64,000 nt of DNA from Gemella sp. (GTDB lineage: Bacteria; Bacillota; Bacilli; Staphylococcales; Gemellaceae): the NCBI GenBank assembly GCA_030529855.1, contig JAUMWC010000007.1, positions 1 to 64,000 of the forward strand. The letters are read 5' to 3'. A program made the position numbers and the translations under genes. This document shows, piece after piece, positions 12,601-20,593 of this stretch (positions are counted from its first letter, which is position 1; each line of letters opens with the position of its first letter). A model generated the notes under the pieces. The model did not search any database. It was not told where the DNA came from and saw only the letters and a program-made list of their open reading frames with translations.

Positions 12601-15600
12601 ACAGCAGAAGACCAAAAATTTGAAGTTGTATTACGTCAAAAAGTAACAACAGTAGATCCAAAAGTGCCAGGAACACCTGTTCCAACACCAGGACAACCTG
12701 TAAATCCAAACAATCCTGATGGACCTAAGTACCCAGCAGACTTCAAGGTAACAGAAGAAGTTAACCGTACAGTTGAGTACAAGTACAGTAATGGAACACC
12801 AGTACCAGCTAACTTAGTATCAACACCAGCAGAGAAGAAAGACTTCACTCGTGTAGCTAAAGTTAACTTAGTAACTGGAGAAGTAACATACGAAGACTGG
12901 TCACCAGCTCAAACATTTGCAGAAGTACCAGTTAAAGCAGTAGCAGGACATGTTGCTGATAGAAAAGTAGTAGATGCTAAAGAAGTTAACGCTGAAGATG
13001 CAGATGTTAAAGAAGTAGTTATCTACACACCAGTAGGATCATGGAAACCAGTATTACCTCCAGGTGTAACACCTCCAGCTAATACAGACCTAAATCCAAA
13101 ACCATACCCAGATCCAAAAGATGAGGACCCAACAAAACCAGGTAATGAAACACCTCCAACAATTCCTCATGTACCAGGAACAATTCCTTACGGACCAGAT
13201 GGAAACCCACTGACACCAGTAAATCCAAATGATCCAACACAAGGATACCAAGCACCACCAGTGCCAACTGACCCTACTCAAGACACAACAATCGTATACA
13301 CTAAAGACGGATCTCAAGTTGCTGTAACTAAATTCGTTAAAGATACGAAAGATGGAGAAGGAGTTGCGGAATCAGTAGTAGATACTGGAGATGCAGAAAA
13401 ACCATTCACTAAAGACCAAAATGTAGCTGATACAATTAAAGCTTTAGAAGATAAAGGTTACGAAGTAATTTCTAACGACTATCCAACAGGTGGTAAGTTC
13501 GATACAACTTCAGATAAAGATGGAAATGTATCTCAAGAGTTTACAGTAGTAGTACGTGAGAAAGTTACACCAGTAACACCAGGACAACCTGATACTCCAA
13601 AACCAGGACAACCAGTAAATCCAAACAATCCTGATGGACCTAAGTATCCAACAGACTTCAAGTTAACGGAAGAAGTTAAACGTACAGTTGAGTATGTTAA
13701 AGTTGATGCAGGAGTGGAATCAGAAGCATTCCCAACTGAAGAAGAAACTAAGAACTTTGAGCGTAAAGCAGATGTTAACTTAGTAACAGGAGAAATTAAG
13801 TACGGAGACTGGACACCAGCTCAAACATTTGAGAAGATTCCTGTTAAACCGTTGGCAGGATACATCGCGACTGTAGTGGAAGTTAAAGCAACTGAAGTTA
13901 ACGCTGAAGATGCAGATATAACTGAAAAAGTAATCTACACTCCACTAGGATCATGGAAACCAGTATTACCTCCAGGTGTAACACCTCCAGGTGATTTAAC
14001 TGATAAGAAATATCCAAACAATCCAAACGATCCAAGCAAACCAGGAACAGATGTACCACCAGTACCTTATGTACCAGGAACAGTTCCTTACGGACCAGAT
14101 GGAAACCCACTGACACCAGTGAATCCAAACGATCCAACACAAGGATACCAAGCACCACCAGTGCCAACTGATCCTACTCAAGACACAGTAATTAACTATG
14201 TTAAGGATTCTTCACAAGTTGCAACAACTAAGTTTGTTCTTGCGGACAAAGACGGAAATGCAACTACAACAGGAGTAGCACCATCAGTAGTAGATACTGG
14301 AGATGTAGAAACTCCATTCACTAAGGATCAAGATGTAGCTGATACAATCAAAGACTTAGAGAACAAAGGATATGAAGTAATTTCTAATAATTACACACCA
14401 GGTGCTAAATTCGATAAGACACCTGATAAAGATGGAAATGTATCTCAAGAGTTCACAGTAGTGGTGAAACCAAAAGTAGTACCAGTACAACCAGGACAAC
14501 CTGATACACCAAAACCAGGACAACCAATTAATCCAAACAATCCTGATGGACCTAAGTACCCAGCAGACTTCAGTTTAGAAGAATCTGTAACTCGTACAAT
14601 CAACTATCTATACAATGATGGAACTAAGGCTGCGGACTCAGTAACAGAAACTGTAACGTTCACTCGTACAGCAGAAGTTAACTTAGTAACAGGAGAAATT
14701 ACATATGGAGCTTGGACAGCAGACAAGACATTTGCAGAGAAAACTTCTCCAGCAATTGACAAGTTTGTACCAACTAAGGATGTAGTAGAATCTGCAACTG
14801 TAGGAGCAGAAGATAAGGATATTACAGAAACTGTAATCTACAACCCATTAGGAGCTTGGGTACCAATCGTACCTCCAGGAGAAACTCCAGTTAATCCAAT
14901 TCCATATCCAAACCCTAACACACCAGGAACAACTCCTCCAACAATTCCAGATGTACCAGGAACAGTTCCTTACGGACCAGATGGAAACCCACTGACACCA
15001 GTAGATCCAAACGATCCAACGAAAGGGTACAACTTACCACCAGTGCCAACAGACCCAACACAAGATACAACAATTGTATATGTTAAAGATGGTTCTCAAG
15101 TTGCTGTAACTCGTTTCGTTAACGAAGAAGGTAACCCAGTATCTGGAGCGGTAGTTGATACAGGAGAAGCAGGAAAAGGATTCAACAGAGTAACTGATGT
15201 TGAGGATACAGTTAAGAAACTTCACTCTAAAGGATATGAAGTAATCTCTAACGATTACCCAACAGACCGTACATTTGACAGCGTTGCTGATAAAGATGGA
15301 AATGTATCTCAAGAGTACAAAGTTGTTGTTAAAGAGCGTGTGGTTCCAGCAGATCCAAAAGATCCTAAGAATCCACCAGTTCCAGGACAACCAGTAGATC
15401 CAAACGATCCAGAGGGACCTAAGTGGCCAGATTCAGTTAAGGACTTAGTAACGGAAGAAACTGTAACTAGAACAGTAAGATACGTTAAAGAAGATGGAAC
15501 TGAAGCACCTGAACCAAAATCAGAAACTGTAACATTTAAGCGTACAGCACAAGTAAACTTAGTAACTGGAGTTGTGACTTACGGAGATTGGACATCAACA

Positions 15601-18450
15601 GATACAACATTTGATGAAGTACCAACACCATTATTAACAGGATATGTAGCAGACCGTGCGACAGTAACAGAAAAAGCAGGAGTACAAGCGACTGATGCAG
15701 ATACTGAAGAAGTAGTAACGTACAAGAAACTTGGAAGCTACGTACCGAACGTACCGGGAGGATACGATCCAATCGATCCACTACCATATCCAAACGATCC
15801 TAAAGATCCAACAGTACCAGGAACTGACTTACCACCAGTACCATATGTACCAGGAACAACACCAAAAGATCCAAATGGAAACCCACTGACACCAGTAGAT
15901 CCAAACGATCCAACGAAAGGATACAACCCACCACCAGTACCAGCTGATCCAGGAAAAGACACACCAATCAACTACGAAATTGATGACCAAAAAGCAAACA
16001 TTAACTTCGTAACAGATAAAGGTCAAAACTTAACGACAGTACCAGAAAACGGTAAATCTAATGAAGTAATTAGTGGAACTAAGTATGGAACTACGTTAAC
16101 AGGATACTTAGTAGCAGGATACGAAGTAATCAGCGATGACTTTGGAGGAAGTGAAAAAGTATTCGACAAAGATAAGTCAGTAGATCAAACATTTACAGTT
16201 GTACTGAAAGAACGTGTAGTGCCTACAACTGATCCAAACGATCCAAATGCTAAGCCACCAGTACCAGGTGAGCCAGTAGATCCAAAAGATCCAAATGGAC
16301 CTAAGTGGCCAGATTCAGTTAAGGATCTTGTAACTGAAGAAACAGTAACAAGAACTGTTGAGTACAAGTATGAAGATGGAAAAGAAGCATCTAAACCAGT
16401 TTCAGAAACAGTAACATTCAAACGTACAGCAAAAGTTAACCTAGTAACTGGAGAAATTACATACGGAGACTGGACATCAACGGATACAACATTCGACAAA
16501 GTACCGTCACCACTAATCACAGGATACATCGCAGATAAGAAAGAAGTTGCAGAAAAATCAGGAGTAGTATACTCAGATAAAGACACAACAGAAGTGGTTA
16601 TCTACCGTGAATTAGGTAAGTATGTACCAAATATACCAGAAGGATTCACACCAAACACTCCATTCCCAGGAGACAAACCATATCCAAATGATCCAAACGA
16701 TCCAACAAAACCAAGTGTTCCAACAGATCCAGGATATCCAGTGATTCCACACGTACCAGGAACAACACCAAAAGATCCAAATGGAAACCCACTAGTACCA
16801 GTAGTACCAGGAGATCCAACTCAAGGATATGTTCCACCAGTACCAGCTGATCCAGGAAAAGACACGCCAATCAACTACGAAGTAAACGATGCAAACTTAA
16901 TCGTAAACTATGTAGATAAAGATGGAAATGTACTTTCACCAAGAGATACAGCTAAAGGAAAAGTAGGAACAGAGTACACAACATCACCTAAAGTAATCCA
17001 AGGATACATCTTAATTGAAACAAGAGGAGAAGCTAAAGGTAAGTTTGTAGATGGTGAAACAACTGTAACATATGTATACGAAAAACTAGGAAGCTTCGTA
17101 CCGAACATACCAGGAGGAAACGTACCGGCAATTCCATATCCAAACGATCCAAACGATCCAGGAAAACCAGGAGTGCCAACAACGCCAATCCCATATGTAC
17201 CAGGACACACACCGTTAGATCCAACAGATCCAAGTGGAAACACACCGTTAACACCAGTAGATCCAAACGATCCAACGAAAGGATACAACCCACCACCAGT
17301 ACCTGCTAACCCAGGACAAAACACACCAATCAACTACAAAGTAAATGATTCTTCAGTAACAGTTAACTATGTAGATGAAAATGGAAACCCAGTAGCACCG
17401 ACTGAGAAATTAGAAGGAAAAGTTGGGGAAGACTACACTACAACAGGTAAAGTAGTACCAGGATACTACTTAGTAGAAGTACCAGCTAATGCTACAGGTA
17501 AGTTTGTAGATGGTGGATCAACAGTAACGTATGTTTACAAACCATTAGGTAAGTACATACCAAACGTACCAGGAGGAAACGTACCGGCAATTCCATATCC
17601 AAACGATCCAACAGATCCAGGAAAACCAGGAGTGCCAACAACGCCAATCCCATATGTACCAGGATTCACACCGTTAGATCCAACAGATCCAAGTGGAAAC
17701 ACACCGTTAACACCAGTAGATCCAAACGATCCAACGAAAGGATACAACCCACCACCAGTACCTGCTAACCCAGGACAAAACACACCAATCAACTACAAAG
17801 TAAATGATTCTTCAGTAACAGTTAACTATGTAGATGAAAATGGAAACCCAGTAGCACCGACTGAGAAATTAGAAGGAAAAGTTGGGGAAGACTACACTAC
17901 AACAGGTAAAGTAGTACCAGGATACTACTTAGTAGAAGTACCAGCTAATGCTACAGGTAAGTTTGTAGATGGTGGATCAACAGTAACGTATGTTTACAAA
18001 CCATTAGGTAAGTACATACCAAACGTACCAGGAGGAAACGTACCGGCAATTCCATATCCAAACGATCCAACAGATCCAGGAAAACCAGGAGTGCCAACAA
18101 CGCCAATCCCATATGTACCAGGATTCACACCGTTAGATCCAACAGATCCAAGTGGAAACACACCGTTAACACCAGTAGATCCAAACGATCCAACGAAAGG
18201 ATACAACCCACCACCAGTTCCAACGAACCCAGGTGAGGATACACCAATCAACTATGTGCCGGTTCCTGAGCCTAAGCCAGAGCCAAAACCTGAGCCTAAG
18301 CCAGAGGCACCAAAAGCAAAATCAGCAGCGGGGGCACTACCTAAGACTTCAGCAACTACTGAAACTAACTCTGCTTTACCAGCAGGATTAGCGGCAGCAT
18401 TAGCAGCAGCAGGATTAATGGCAGCACGTCGTCGTAAAGAAGATAAATAA
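6628..18450 (+). CDS. Giant (about 3940 aa) CshA-like and mucin-binding-type surface adhesin
   Basis: ATG 6628 has AAAGGA upstream and gives the same MFNKHNETKQRF start as the paralogue at 743. Order: YSIRK-type signal; acidic Thr/Glu/Pro-rich stretch; a non-repetitive region (about residues 260-800) resembling the adhesive domain of streptococcal CshA; a GEVED-type domain (DFNNDGKF, GEVEDFQ, about 919-995); two CshA-type fibril repeats (TFDPEAGYVG, TFTPEAGFVG); about six MucBP_2-like and six or seven Muc_B2-like modules from about 1540; three classical MucBP units near 3422, 3574 and 3727; a PEPKPEPK wall spacer; LPKTS at 3904-3908. A perfect 459-bp tandem repeat lies near the end. CshA binds fibronectin and other bacteria in streptococci, so combined host and mucus binding is inferred. 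Domain names come from sequence appearance. Confidence 0.9.
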   Translation: MFNKHNETKQRFTIKKYSFGAASVLIGIFFAGTAAQASDNKVTTPETTVVTTAAEKIADAITSSATSQVAPKEETTTAPATTTAPKAEEVTTEAPKDETTTVEKAKEGPSEAPKVETKKEDAPKAEETSRRAELTYKVTYTDVATNTVVHTQTHDLATISKKAKEEAETFKVQASPKLETDSLAGYRLADGEPTSILKTLLENDVENNVFDFKVTKALPVATRKEDDAPKVRSRRALTDTEQPPVAEDAPTAASSQVPLTNPKTTIVRDIRKLTEEEKLTVIKEVKTANPSLDLSDKITVNADGSVTVEFSNGGKSTIDSLNTVTTHQGDLNNDQLKETINWFDFTSATITYKDGSKAGPEVNGVRDITLTDGRIIKSDSQEWRDRGVARYAQRIYMDGNTSNGGRYFEVLQEGMKFTVPTKVDGYVLTATVTNLASKPVATDRNKTATGESVNALRNYGEWTAEDQTRLDAGQEPNFSPLRYVTWVENGIQKAKEVDANYVPQAGESPVVTRKISNHSRALVRRVINEFGGNFTADVVLTPQDPRYSNMAKSGFNLGEKLVAFSPTRDDSNIGVTFAVSASYNGRPVAVNVIASDSEEAHHNEVVQFETDGTNWERFMNLSMANAGVATKVNTNHQGTLGRPLGLFKAAGYEATEWTDATSTDESELYGSKVFGPALTRFIGLANPDTVPVGISRNVSNLSVYINTSGAQTATFGFVVYDGGDAPLSYGDAQHMIGEFETVTPDPNNPDKQIVKVHTQPYLGSTPADPDFQTIGSDPKGAWVLDDVVYTNDYKETELKAGDSVTTADGTKGTYTINSNGIAVLTLADGSTKALTNNEAITLQKDGTTLIGIYNVANQAIGVGSLPDEGEAQLVDENRLKEKNKGIAGYQPGYTLRQATDTEYRLEGVEAHLGQNNDTAYVRAWVDFNNDGKFQTYEASELTTIKADGTYDIVFKNTPQLLNTSVDTAGVRVRISLTADELNTPTGVASTGEVEDFQTNVTHLPRGSRAETKDYQDQTQKFTTPVNAFFTANGKVSPDFKQWAEIDTTYTKPQIVITDSVVASEEPTGNNVNITDAKGNTIYNGQEVTVKDAKGNTLGTAVKVTNPLNNTTEYYLQELTEYDSLNNKVGVYTLKTVPSGTLTNLEITFDPEAGYVGTAKGIAIRAWDTNRNSTGWEASQTTLDEAARLAGEGELAQKDVITNNVNDSKKINGRVSMDSVYVPTVVDVKPIGEDTKTTDLQGKVQTAKPEIPVFGTIETDSGEGAEEVYINNKHVILNTKEPVVFKQVESADRPSDEVPAGTSVAGKRVLSGSVVVNNVRYVNGDTVPAGAILNGEYPKAPSNVIVKVNGVEQTIPQGQPIPAGAEVVVPFVANAGLTYNNVTFTEGQVVHDRTSGNNGLATLVSATTADTFTPQGSSITLGGNTYNNYAVAETPLNQLPLPNATHINPDSGEVTSVPRSYTTLSDTLIVIAGEGKYELDQATGVVTFTPEAGFVGEGTGVSIRQPDIDYDVRNDADEVTIKYGKDYGEAKYIPTVIPVSEASITRTIHYVYGDKGVFADDSKAAGPDVEATYANNEPLYRVDNKEVKTTQTLSYTRDFFIASGSKVTTEEPIVTSTEITDAAGKTYKVGDAIPVGTTFAAGTVVIGAWTPVNEANEKMNAVISPTIEGYKAQVVLNNYQADANGTDTATHTYMSPTNQQTVGRYTKVDEINVGEYVPLVSEVTSDDTDNVNVYVVYLPEKQIAKVRYFDIYTGTPVELKVDNKDTAPTLEGNANADITYDTAATIADYVAQGYKLVVDEFTTANPNFDTDINTEQTYNVYLTHATEPVVQNEEVTRTIKYVDDKGTTVAPDATETLTFTRTNTVDKVTGQPITSTPWTSPDNTFGDVKSPNVPGYKPDKSTVDGTDEIDPLATDYTVTVTYTPEDQRAVVTFKDETSGKILEVQDFEDKATLTGKSSTPITYTTAETIAKYEGLGYELVTDAKIDPNFDTNTAEDQKFEVVLRQKVTTVDPKVPGTPVPTPGQPVNPNNPDGPKYPADFKVTEEVNRTVEYKYSNGTPVPANLVSTPAEKKDFTRVAKVNLVTGEVTYEDWSPAQTFAEVPVKAVAGHVADRKVVDAKEVNAEDADVKEVVIYTPVGSWKPVLPPGVTPPANTDLNPKPYPDPKDEDPTKPGNETPPTIPHVPGTIPYGPDGNPLTPVNPNDPTQGYQAPPVPTDPTQDTTIVYTKDGSQVAVTKFVKDTKDGEGVAESVVDTGDAEKPFTKDQNVADTIKALEDKGYEVISNDYPTGGKFDTTSDKDGNVSQEFTVVVREKVTPVTPGQPDTPKPGQPVNPNNPDGPKYPTDFKLTEEVKRTVEYVKVDAGVESEAFPTEEETKNFERKADVNLVTGEIKYGDWTPAQTFEKIPVKPLAGYIATVVEVKATEVNAEDADITEKVIYTPLGSWKPVLPPGVTPPGDLTDKKYPNNPNDPSKPGTDVPPVPYVPGTVPYGPDGNPLTPVNPNDPTQGYQAPPVPTDPTQDTVINYVKDSSQVATTKFVLADKDGNATTTGVAPSVVDTGDVETPFTKDQDVADTIKDLENKGYEVISNNYTPGAKFDKTPDKDGNVSQEFTVVVKPKVVPVQPGQPDTPKPGQPINPNNPDGPKYPADFSLEESVTRTINYLYNDGTKAADSVTETVTFTRTAEVNLVTGEITYGAWTADKTFAEKTSPAIDKFVPTKDVVESATVGAEDKDITETVIYNPLGAWVPIVPPGETPVNPIPYPNPNTPGTTPPTIPDVPGTVPYGPDGNPLTPVDPNDPTKGYNLPPVPTDPTQDTTIVYVKDGSQVAVTRFVNEEGNPVSGAVVDTGEAGKGFNRVTDVEDTVKKLHSKGYEVISNDYPTDRTFDSVADKDGNVSQEYKVVVKERVVPADPKDPKNPPVPGQPVDPNDPEGPKWPDSVKDLVTEETVTRTVRYVKEDGTEAPEPKSETVTFKRTAQVNLVTGVVTYGDWTSTDTTFDEVPTPLLTGYVADRATVTEKAGVQATDADTEEVVTYKKLGSYVPNVPGGYDPIDPLPYPNDPKDPTVPGTDLPPVPYVPGTTPKDPNGNPLTPVDPNDPTKGYNPPPVPADPGKDTPINYEIDDQKANINFVTDKGQNLTTVPENGKSNEVISGTKYGTTLTGYLVAGYEVISDDFGGSEKVFDKDKSVDQTFTVVLKERVVPTTDPNDPNAKPPVPGEPVDPKDPNGPKWPDSVKDLVTEETVTRTVEYKYEDGKEASKPVSETVTFKRTAKVNLVTGEITYGDWTSTDTTFDKVPSPLITGYIADKKEVAEKSGVVYSDKDTTEVVIYRELGKYVPNIPEGFTPNTPFPGDKPYPNDPNDPTKPSVPTDPGYPVIPHVPGTTPKDPNGNPLVPVVPGDPTQGYVPPVPADPGKDTPINYEVNDANLIVNYVDKDGNVLSPRDTAKGKVGTEYTTSPKVIQGYILIETRGEAKGKFVDGETTVTYVYEKLGSFVPNIPGGNVPAIPYPNDPNDPGKPGVPTTPIPYVPGHTPLDPTDPSGNTPLTPVDPNDPTKGYNPPPVPANPGQNTPINYKVNDSSVTVNYVDENGNPVAPTEKLEGKVGEDYTTTGKVVPGYYLVEVPANATGKFVDGGSTVTYVYKPLGKYIPNVPGGNVPAIPYPNDPTDPGKPGVPTTPIPYVPGFTPLDPTDPSGNTPLTPVDPNDPTKGYNPPPVPANPGQNTPINYKVNDSSVTVNYVDENGNPVAPTEKLEGKVGEDYTTTGKVVPGYYLVEVPANATGKFVDGGSTVTYVYKPLGKYIPNVPGGNVPAIPYPNDPTDPGKPGVPTTPIPYVPGFTPLDPTDPSGNTPLTPVDPNDPTKGYNPPPVPTNPGEDTPINYVPVPEPKPEPKPEPKPEAPKAKSAAGALPKTSATTETNSALPAGLAAALAAAGLMAARRRKEDK
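17207..18216 (+). repeat. 459-bp in-frame tandem repeat, about 2.2 copies
   Basis: Sequence from about 17207 recurs 459 bp (153 codons) later and again in part at about 18125, with no difference that I could see. One unit holds a MucBP domain and its Pro-rich linker. An upstream relative (about 16870-17200) has diverged clearly, so the perfect copies are recent. Confidence 0.85.
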
Positions 18451-18472
18451 TTATCTTTCAGATGATAGTTAA

Positions 18473-18505
18473 AAAGACTAGAGATTTAATCTCTAGTCTT
18501 TTTTA
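18473..18505 (+). terminator. Terminator after the giant surface protein gene
   Basis: The stem AAAGACTAGAGATT with its complement is followed by a T-run. The region from here to 18654 contains only the promoter of the next gene (TATAAT 18620-18625). Confidence 0.9.
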
Positions 18506-18654
18506 TAGTAGGGTATAATTATATTTTCTTATATTTATTAGTCTGCAAGATTGAGAGTTATAACGGATAATAAGTATACTCTATGCCTACTCTTATAGAT
18601 TTTATGATAGTTTCTATACTATAATAAGCATACTAAAGATGATAGGAGAAAATA

Positions 18655-19164
18655 ATGTATAAATTGACTAATGAACAAGAAATTAAATTTGAAGAATTAT
18701 ATTTACGTTATCAAGATAAGGTGAGTTTAGCTTTATATAAGTGTAATATTAGGGCAAATAATTACGATCAGTTTTATTCTTATGCTATGGAAGGATTTTT
18801 ACAAGCATTTTTAATTTTGGAAGCTGGGGATATTAGTGAAGAAGATTTTCCTGCTTTTGCTTTTACAAATATGAAAAGAAAGATAATAGATGAAATTAGA
18901 AGAGTATCTAGGAATAGGGATATTGTAGTTGATTTGGAAGAGAATTATGTTAATATGTCCTATATAGAAGAAGATTTTGAAAATTTTATAGTTCAAAATT
19001 CTTTGGAAGCAACCTTAAATAATAAGGAGAAAAGAATATATTCTTTATTGAAAAAAGGCGCTAGTTATAAGGAAATTACAGAGAAAGAAAACATTTCTAA
19101 AACTTATTATTACAACATTTTATCTGAGATTAGGGGGAAATGTGAGGACTTGCTTTACAAATAA
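18655..19164 (+). CDS. Sigma-70 family (SigH/ComX-like) alternative sigma factor
   Basis: The 169-aa protein has the size and two-domain layout of the short alternative sigma factors of Firmicutes. Residues about 40-85 look like region 2 (FYSYAMEGFLQAF, then FTNMKRKIIDEIRRV), and about 122-165 like a region 4 helix-turn-helix (NNKEKRIYSLLKKG, YKEITEKENISKTYYYNIL). There is no region 1 or 3. Close analogues are staphylococcal SigH and streptococcal ComX, which switch on DNA uptake genes; a competence role is inferred from type only. ATG 18655 follows a GATAGGAGAA ribosome site. The gene stands alone after the surface protein cluster and has its own TATAAT box. No ComX-type CIN box was noticed in the window. 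Confidence 0.7.
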   Translation: MYKLTNEQEIKFEELYLRYQDKVSLALYKCNIRANNYDQFYSYAMEGFLQAFLILEAGDISEEDFPAFAFTNMKRKIIDEIRRVSRNRDIVVDLEENYVNMSYIEEDFENFIVQNSLEATLNNKEKRIYSLLKKGASYKEITEKENISKTYYYNILSEIRGKCEDLLYK

Positions 19165-19181
19165 AAAATACGTGTTATAAT
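19154..19181 (+). promoter_or_regulatory. Promoter of the 19213 gene with extended -10
   Basis: TTTACA (19154-19159), a 16-bp spacer and TATAAT (19176-19181) preceded by TGT form an extended -10 promoter. It overlaps the end of the sigma factor gene. Confidence 0.65.
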
Positions 19182-19212
19182 AGTAATCATAAGGAATTAG
19201 AGGTGAAAAACA

Positions 19213-19746
19213 ATGGATAGATTATTAAAGATATTGATTACAATTGCAACTTTGATAATTTTGTCAACTTTAGCAGTTCTAGCTTTTCTTAATTTTTCTT
19301 CTGGAGATTCTAAATCAGGATCAAGAAGTCAAGGGACTACAACTGTAAGACAAATCACATCAACAACAAATTCAACATCAAAATCAACAACAGAAAGTTC
19401 TGAAGAAACATCTGAAGCTAGCTCAGAATCTTCTCGATCAACAAGAACAACACCAGTAACAACAGTAAGAACAACTAATGTAAGAAATCAAACTCAAGAT
19501 AAACCTACTATAGAAGAAGCAATAAGAGAAAATGCTAATGAAGGTAGGGGAGAGCGAGTAGAAGTAACTGAGGAAGCTAGAACAACGGGTAGAGTCTTTG
19601 CGACTCAAGCAGAAGCACATGCATTTGCTAAAACTGAGGTAGTACGTGTTTCTAGGGAAACTTCAAAATATGCTTCGTATGTAATTACAGCAGTAAGAGA
19701 TGCTAGTGGTAAAGTAACTGGCTGGCGAGTAGATATAACAAGTTAG
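19213..19746 (+). CDS. Membrane-anchored Ser/Thr-rich protein with a small C-terminal domain
   Basis: This 177-aa protein has one N-terminal hydrophobic helix (about residues 5-28) with no lipobox or obvious cleavage site, so it probably stays anchored with the rest outside. A long low-complexity Ser/Thr linker follows (about 30-100), then an acidic stretch, and finally a compact segment of about 50 residues starting near RVFATQAEAHAFA and ending GWRVDI, which looks like a small beta-rich domain I cannot name. It lies 48 bp after the sigma factor gene with its own promoter and is followed by a terminator. The linker resembles that of the 50200-50892 lipoprotein, but the end domains differ. 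The function is unknown. Confidence 0.75.
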   Translation: MDRLLKILITIATLIILSTLAVLAFLNFSSGDSKSGSRSQGTTTVRQITSTTNSTSKSTTESSEETSEASSESSRSTRTTPVTTVRTTNVRNQTQDKPTIEEAIRENANEGRGERVEVTEEARTTGRVFATQAEAHAFAKTEVVRVSRETSKYASYVITAVRDASGKVTGWRVDITS

Positions 19747-19751
19747 TTATG

Positions 19752-19785
19752 AAAAAAGAAAGTCATTTTATGGCTTTCTTTTTTT
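19752..19785 (+). terminator. Terminator after the membrane-anchored Ser/Thr-rich protein
   Basis: AAAGAAAGTCA pairs with TGGCTTTCTTT (one G-U pair) around a short loop, followed by a T-run. Confidence 0.85.
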
Positions 19786-19796
19786 CTGTATATATC

Positions 19797-19825
19797 TTGA
19801 AAATAGCTTAAAAATAAGCTAATAT
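19797..19825 (+). promoter_or_regulatory. Promoter with palindromic operator for the yebC-deoR pair
   Basis: TTGAAA (19797-19802) and TAATAT (19820-19825) flank a 17-bp spacer. The spacer carries TAGCTTA-AAAA-TAAGCTA (19804-19821), a perfect 7-bp inverted repeat positioned to block RNA polymerase. The co-transcribed DeoR-type protein is the obvious candidate to bind it. Confidence 0.55.
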
Positions 19826-19870
19826 TATATAGTAGAAATTATTTTATAACAAGAAAGAGAGGCGACAATA

Positions 19871-20590
19871 ATGGGTCGTAAATGGAATAACATTAAAGAG
19901 AAAAAAGCAGCAAAAGATGCTAATACTAGTAAGATATATGCTAAGTTTGGTCGTGAGATTTACCAAGCAGCTAAATCTGGTGAGCCAGATCCAGAAATCA
20001 ACCGTAACCTACGTGTTGTTTTAGAAAGAGCTAAGACTTACCGTGTACCAAAAAACATTATCGATAGAGCTATCGAAAAAGCAAAAGGTGGAGCTGAAGA
20101 GAACTATGACGAATTACGTTACGAAGGATTCGGTGTTGCTGGAACTATGGTTATCATCGATACACTTACAAACAACGTAAACCGTACAGCTGCAGAAGTA
20201 CGTACAGCTTTAGGTAAAAACGGAGGTAACTTAGGAGTTACTGGTTCTGTAAATTACATGTTTGATAACACAGCTGTAATCGGGGTAGCTGATAAATCAG
20301 AAGACGAGTTATTAGAAATCTTAATGGAAGCTGACTTAGATGCACGTGATATTATCGAAGAAGATGGATTAACTGTAATCTACGGTGCTCCAGAAAACTT
20401 CCACGAGCTGCAAGATGCTCTTAAAGCAGCAGGAATTGAAGAATTCGAAGTAGCTGAGATTTCGATGATTGCTCAAAACGAAGTAACTCTAAGCGAAGAA
20501 GATAAAGCTAAATTCGAAAGAATGTTAGAAATGCTTGATGACTGTGAAGATGTTCAACAAGTATTCCACAATGTTGATTTAGAGGCATAA
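19871..20590 (+). CDS. YebC/PmpR-TACO1 family protein (YeeN type)
   Basis: The 239-aa product matches the usual family length of about 240. The start [20 protein letters not shown] is characteristic of the YeeN-like branch (MGRKW rather than the MAGHSKW of YebC proper). Conserved family features include [21 protein letters not shown] and the glycine-rich [12 protein letters not shown]. Family members act as transcriptional regulators or as translation factors easing ribosome stalling; which applies here cannot be told. ATG 19871 has an AGAGAGG ribosome site. The stop is 3 nt before the next gene, so the two are almost certainly co-transcribed and translationally coupled. Confidence 0.93.
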   Translation: MGRKWNNIKEKKAAKDANTSKIYAKFGREIYQAAKSGEPDPEINRNLRVVLERAKTYRVPKNIIDRAIEKAKGGAEENYDELRYEGFGVAGTMVIIDTLTNNVNRTAAEVRTALGKNGGNLGVTGSVNYMFDNTAVIGVADKSEDELLEILMEADLDARDIIEEDGLTVIYGAPENFHELQDALKAAGIEEFEVAEISMIAQNEVTLSEEDKAKFERMLEMLDDCEDVQQVFHNVDLEA

Positions 20591-20593
20591 TAA

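Noticed and set aside
12600-18300. Regularly spaced DNA repeats that could suggest a CRISPR-like array
   Set aside because: The repeats stay in one reading frame, encode Pro-rich linkers and MucBP-type modules, and have unequal long units.
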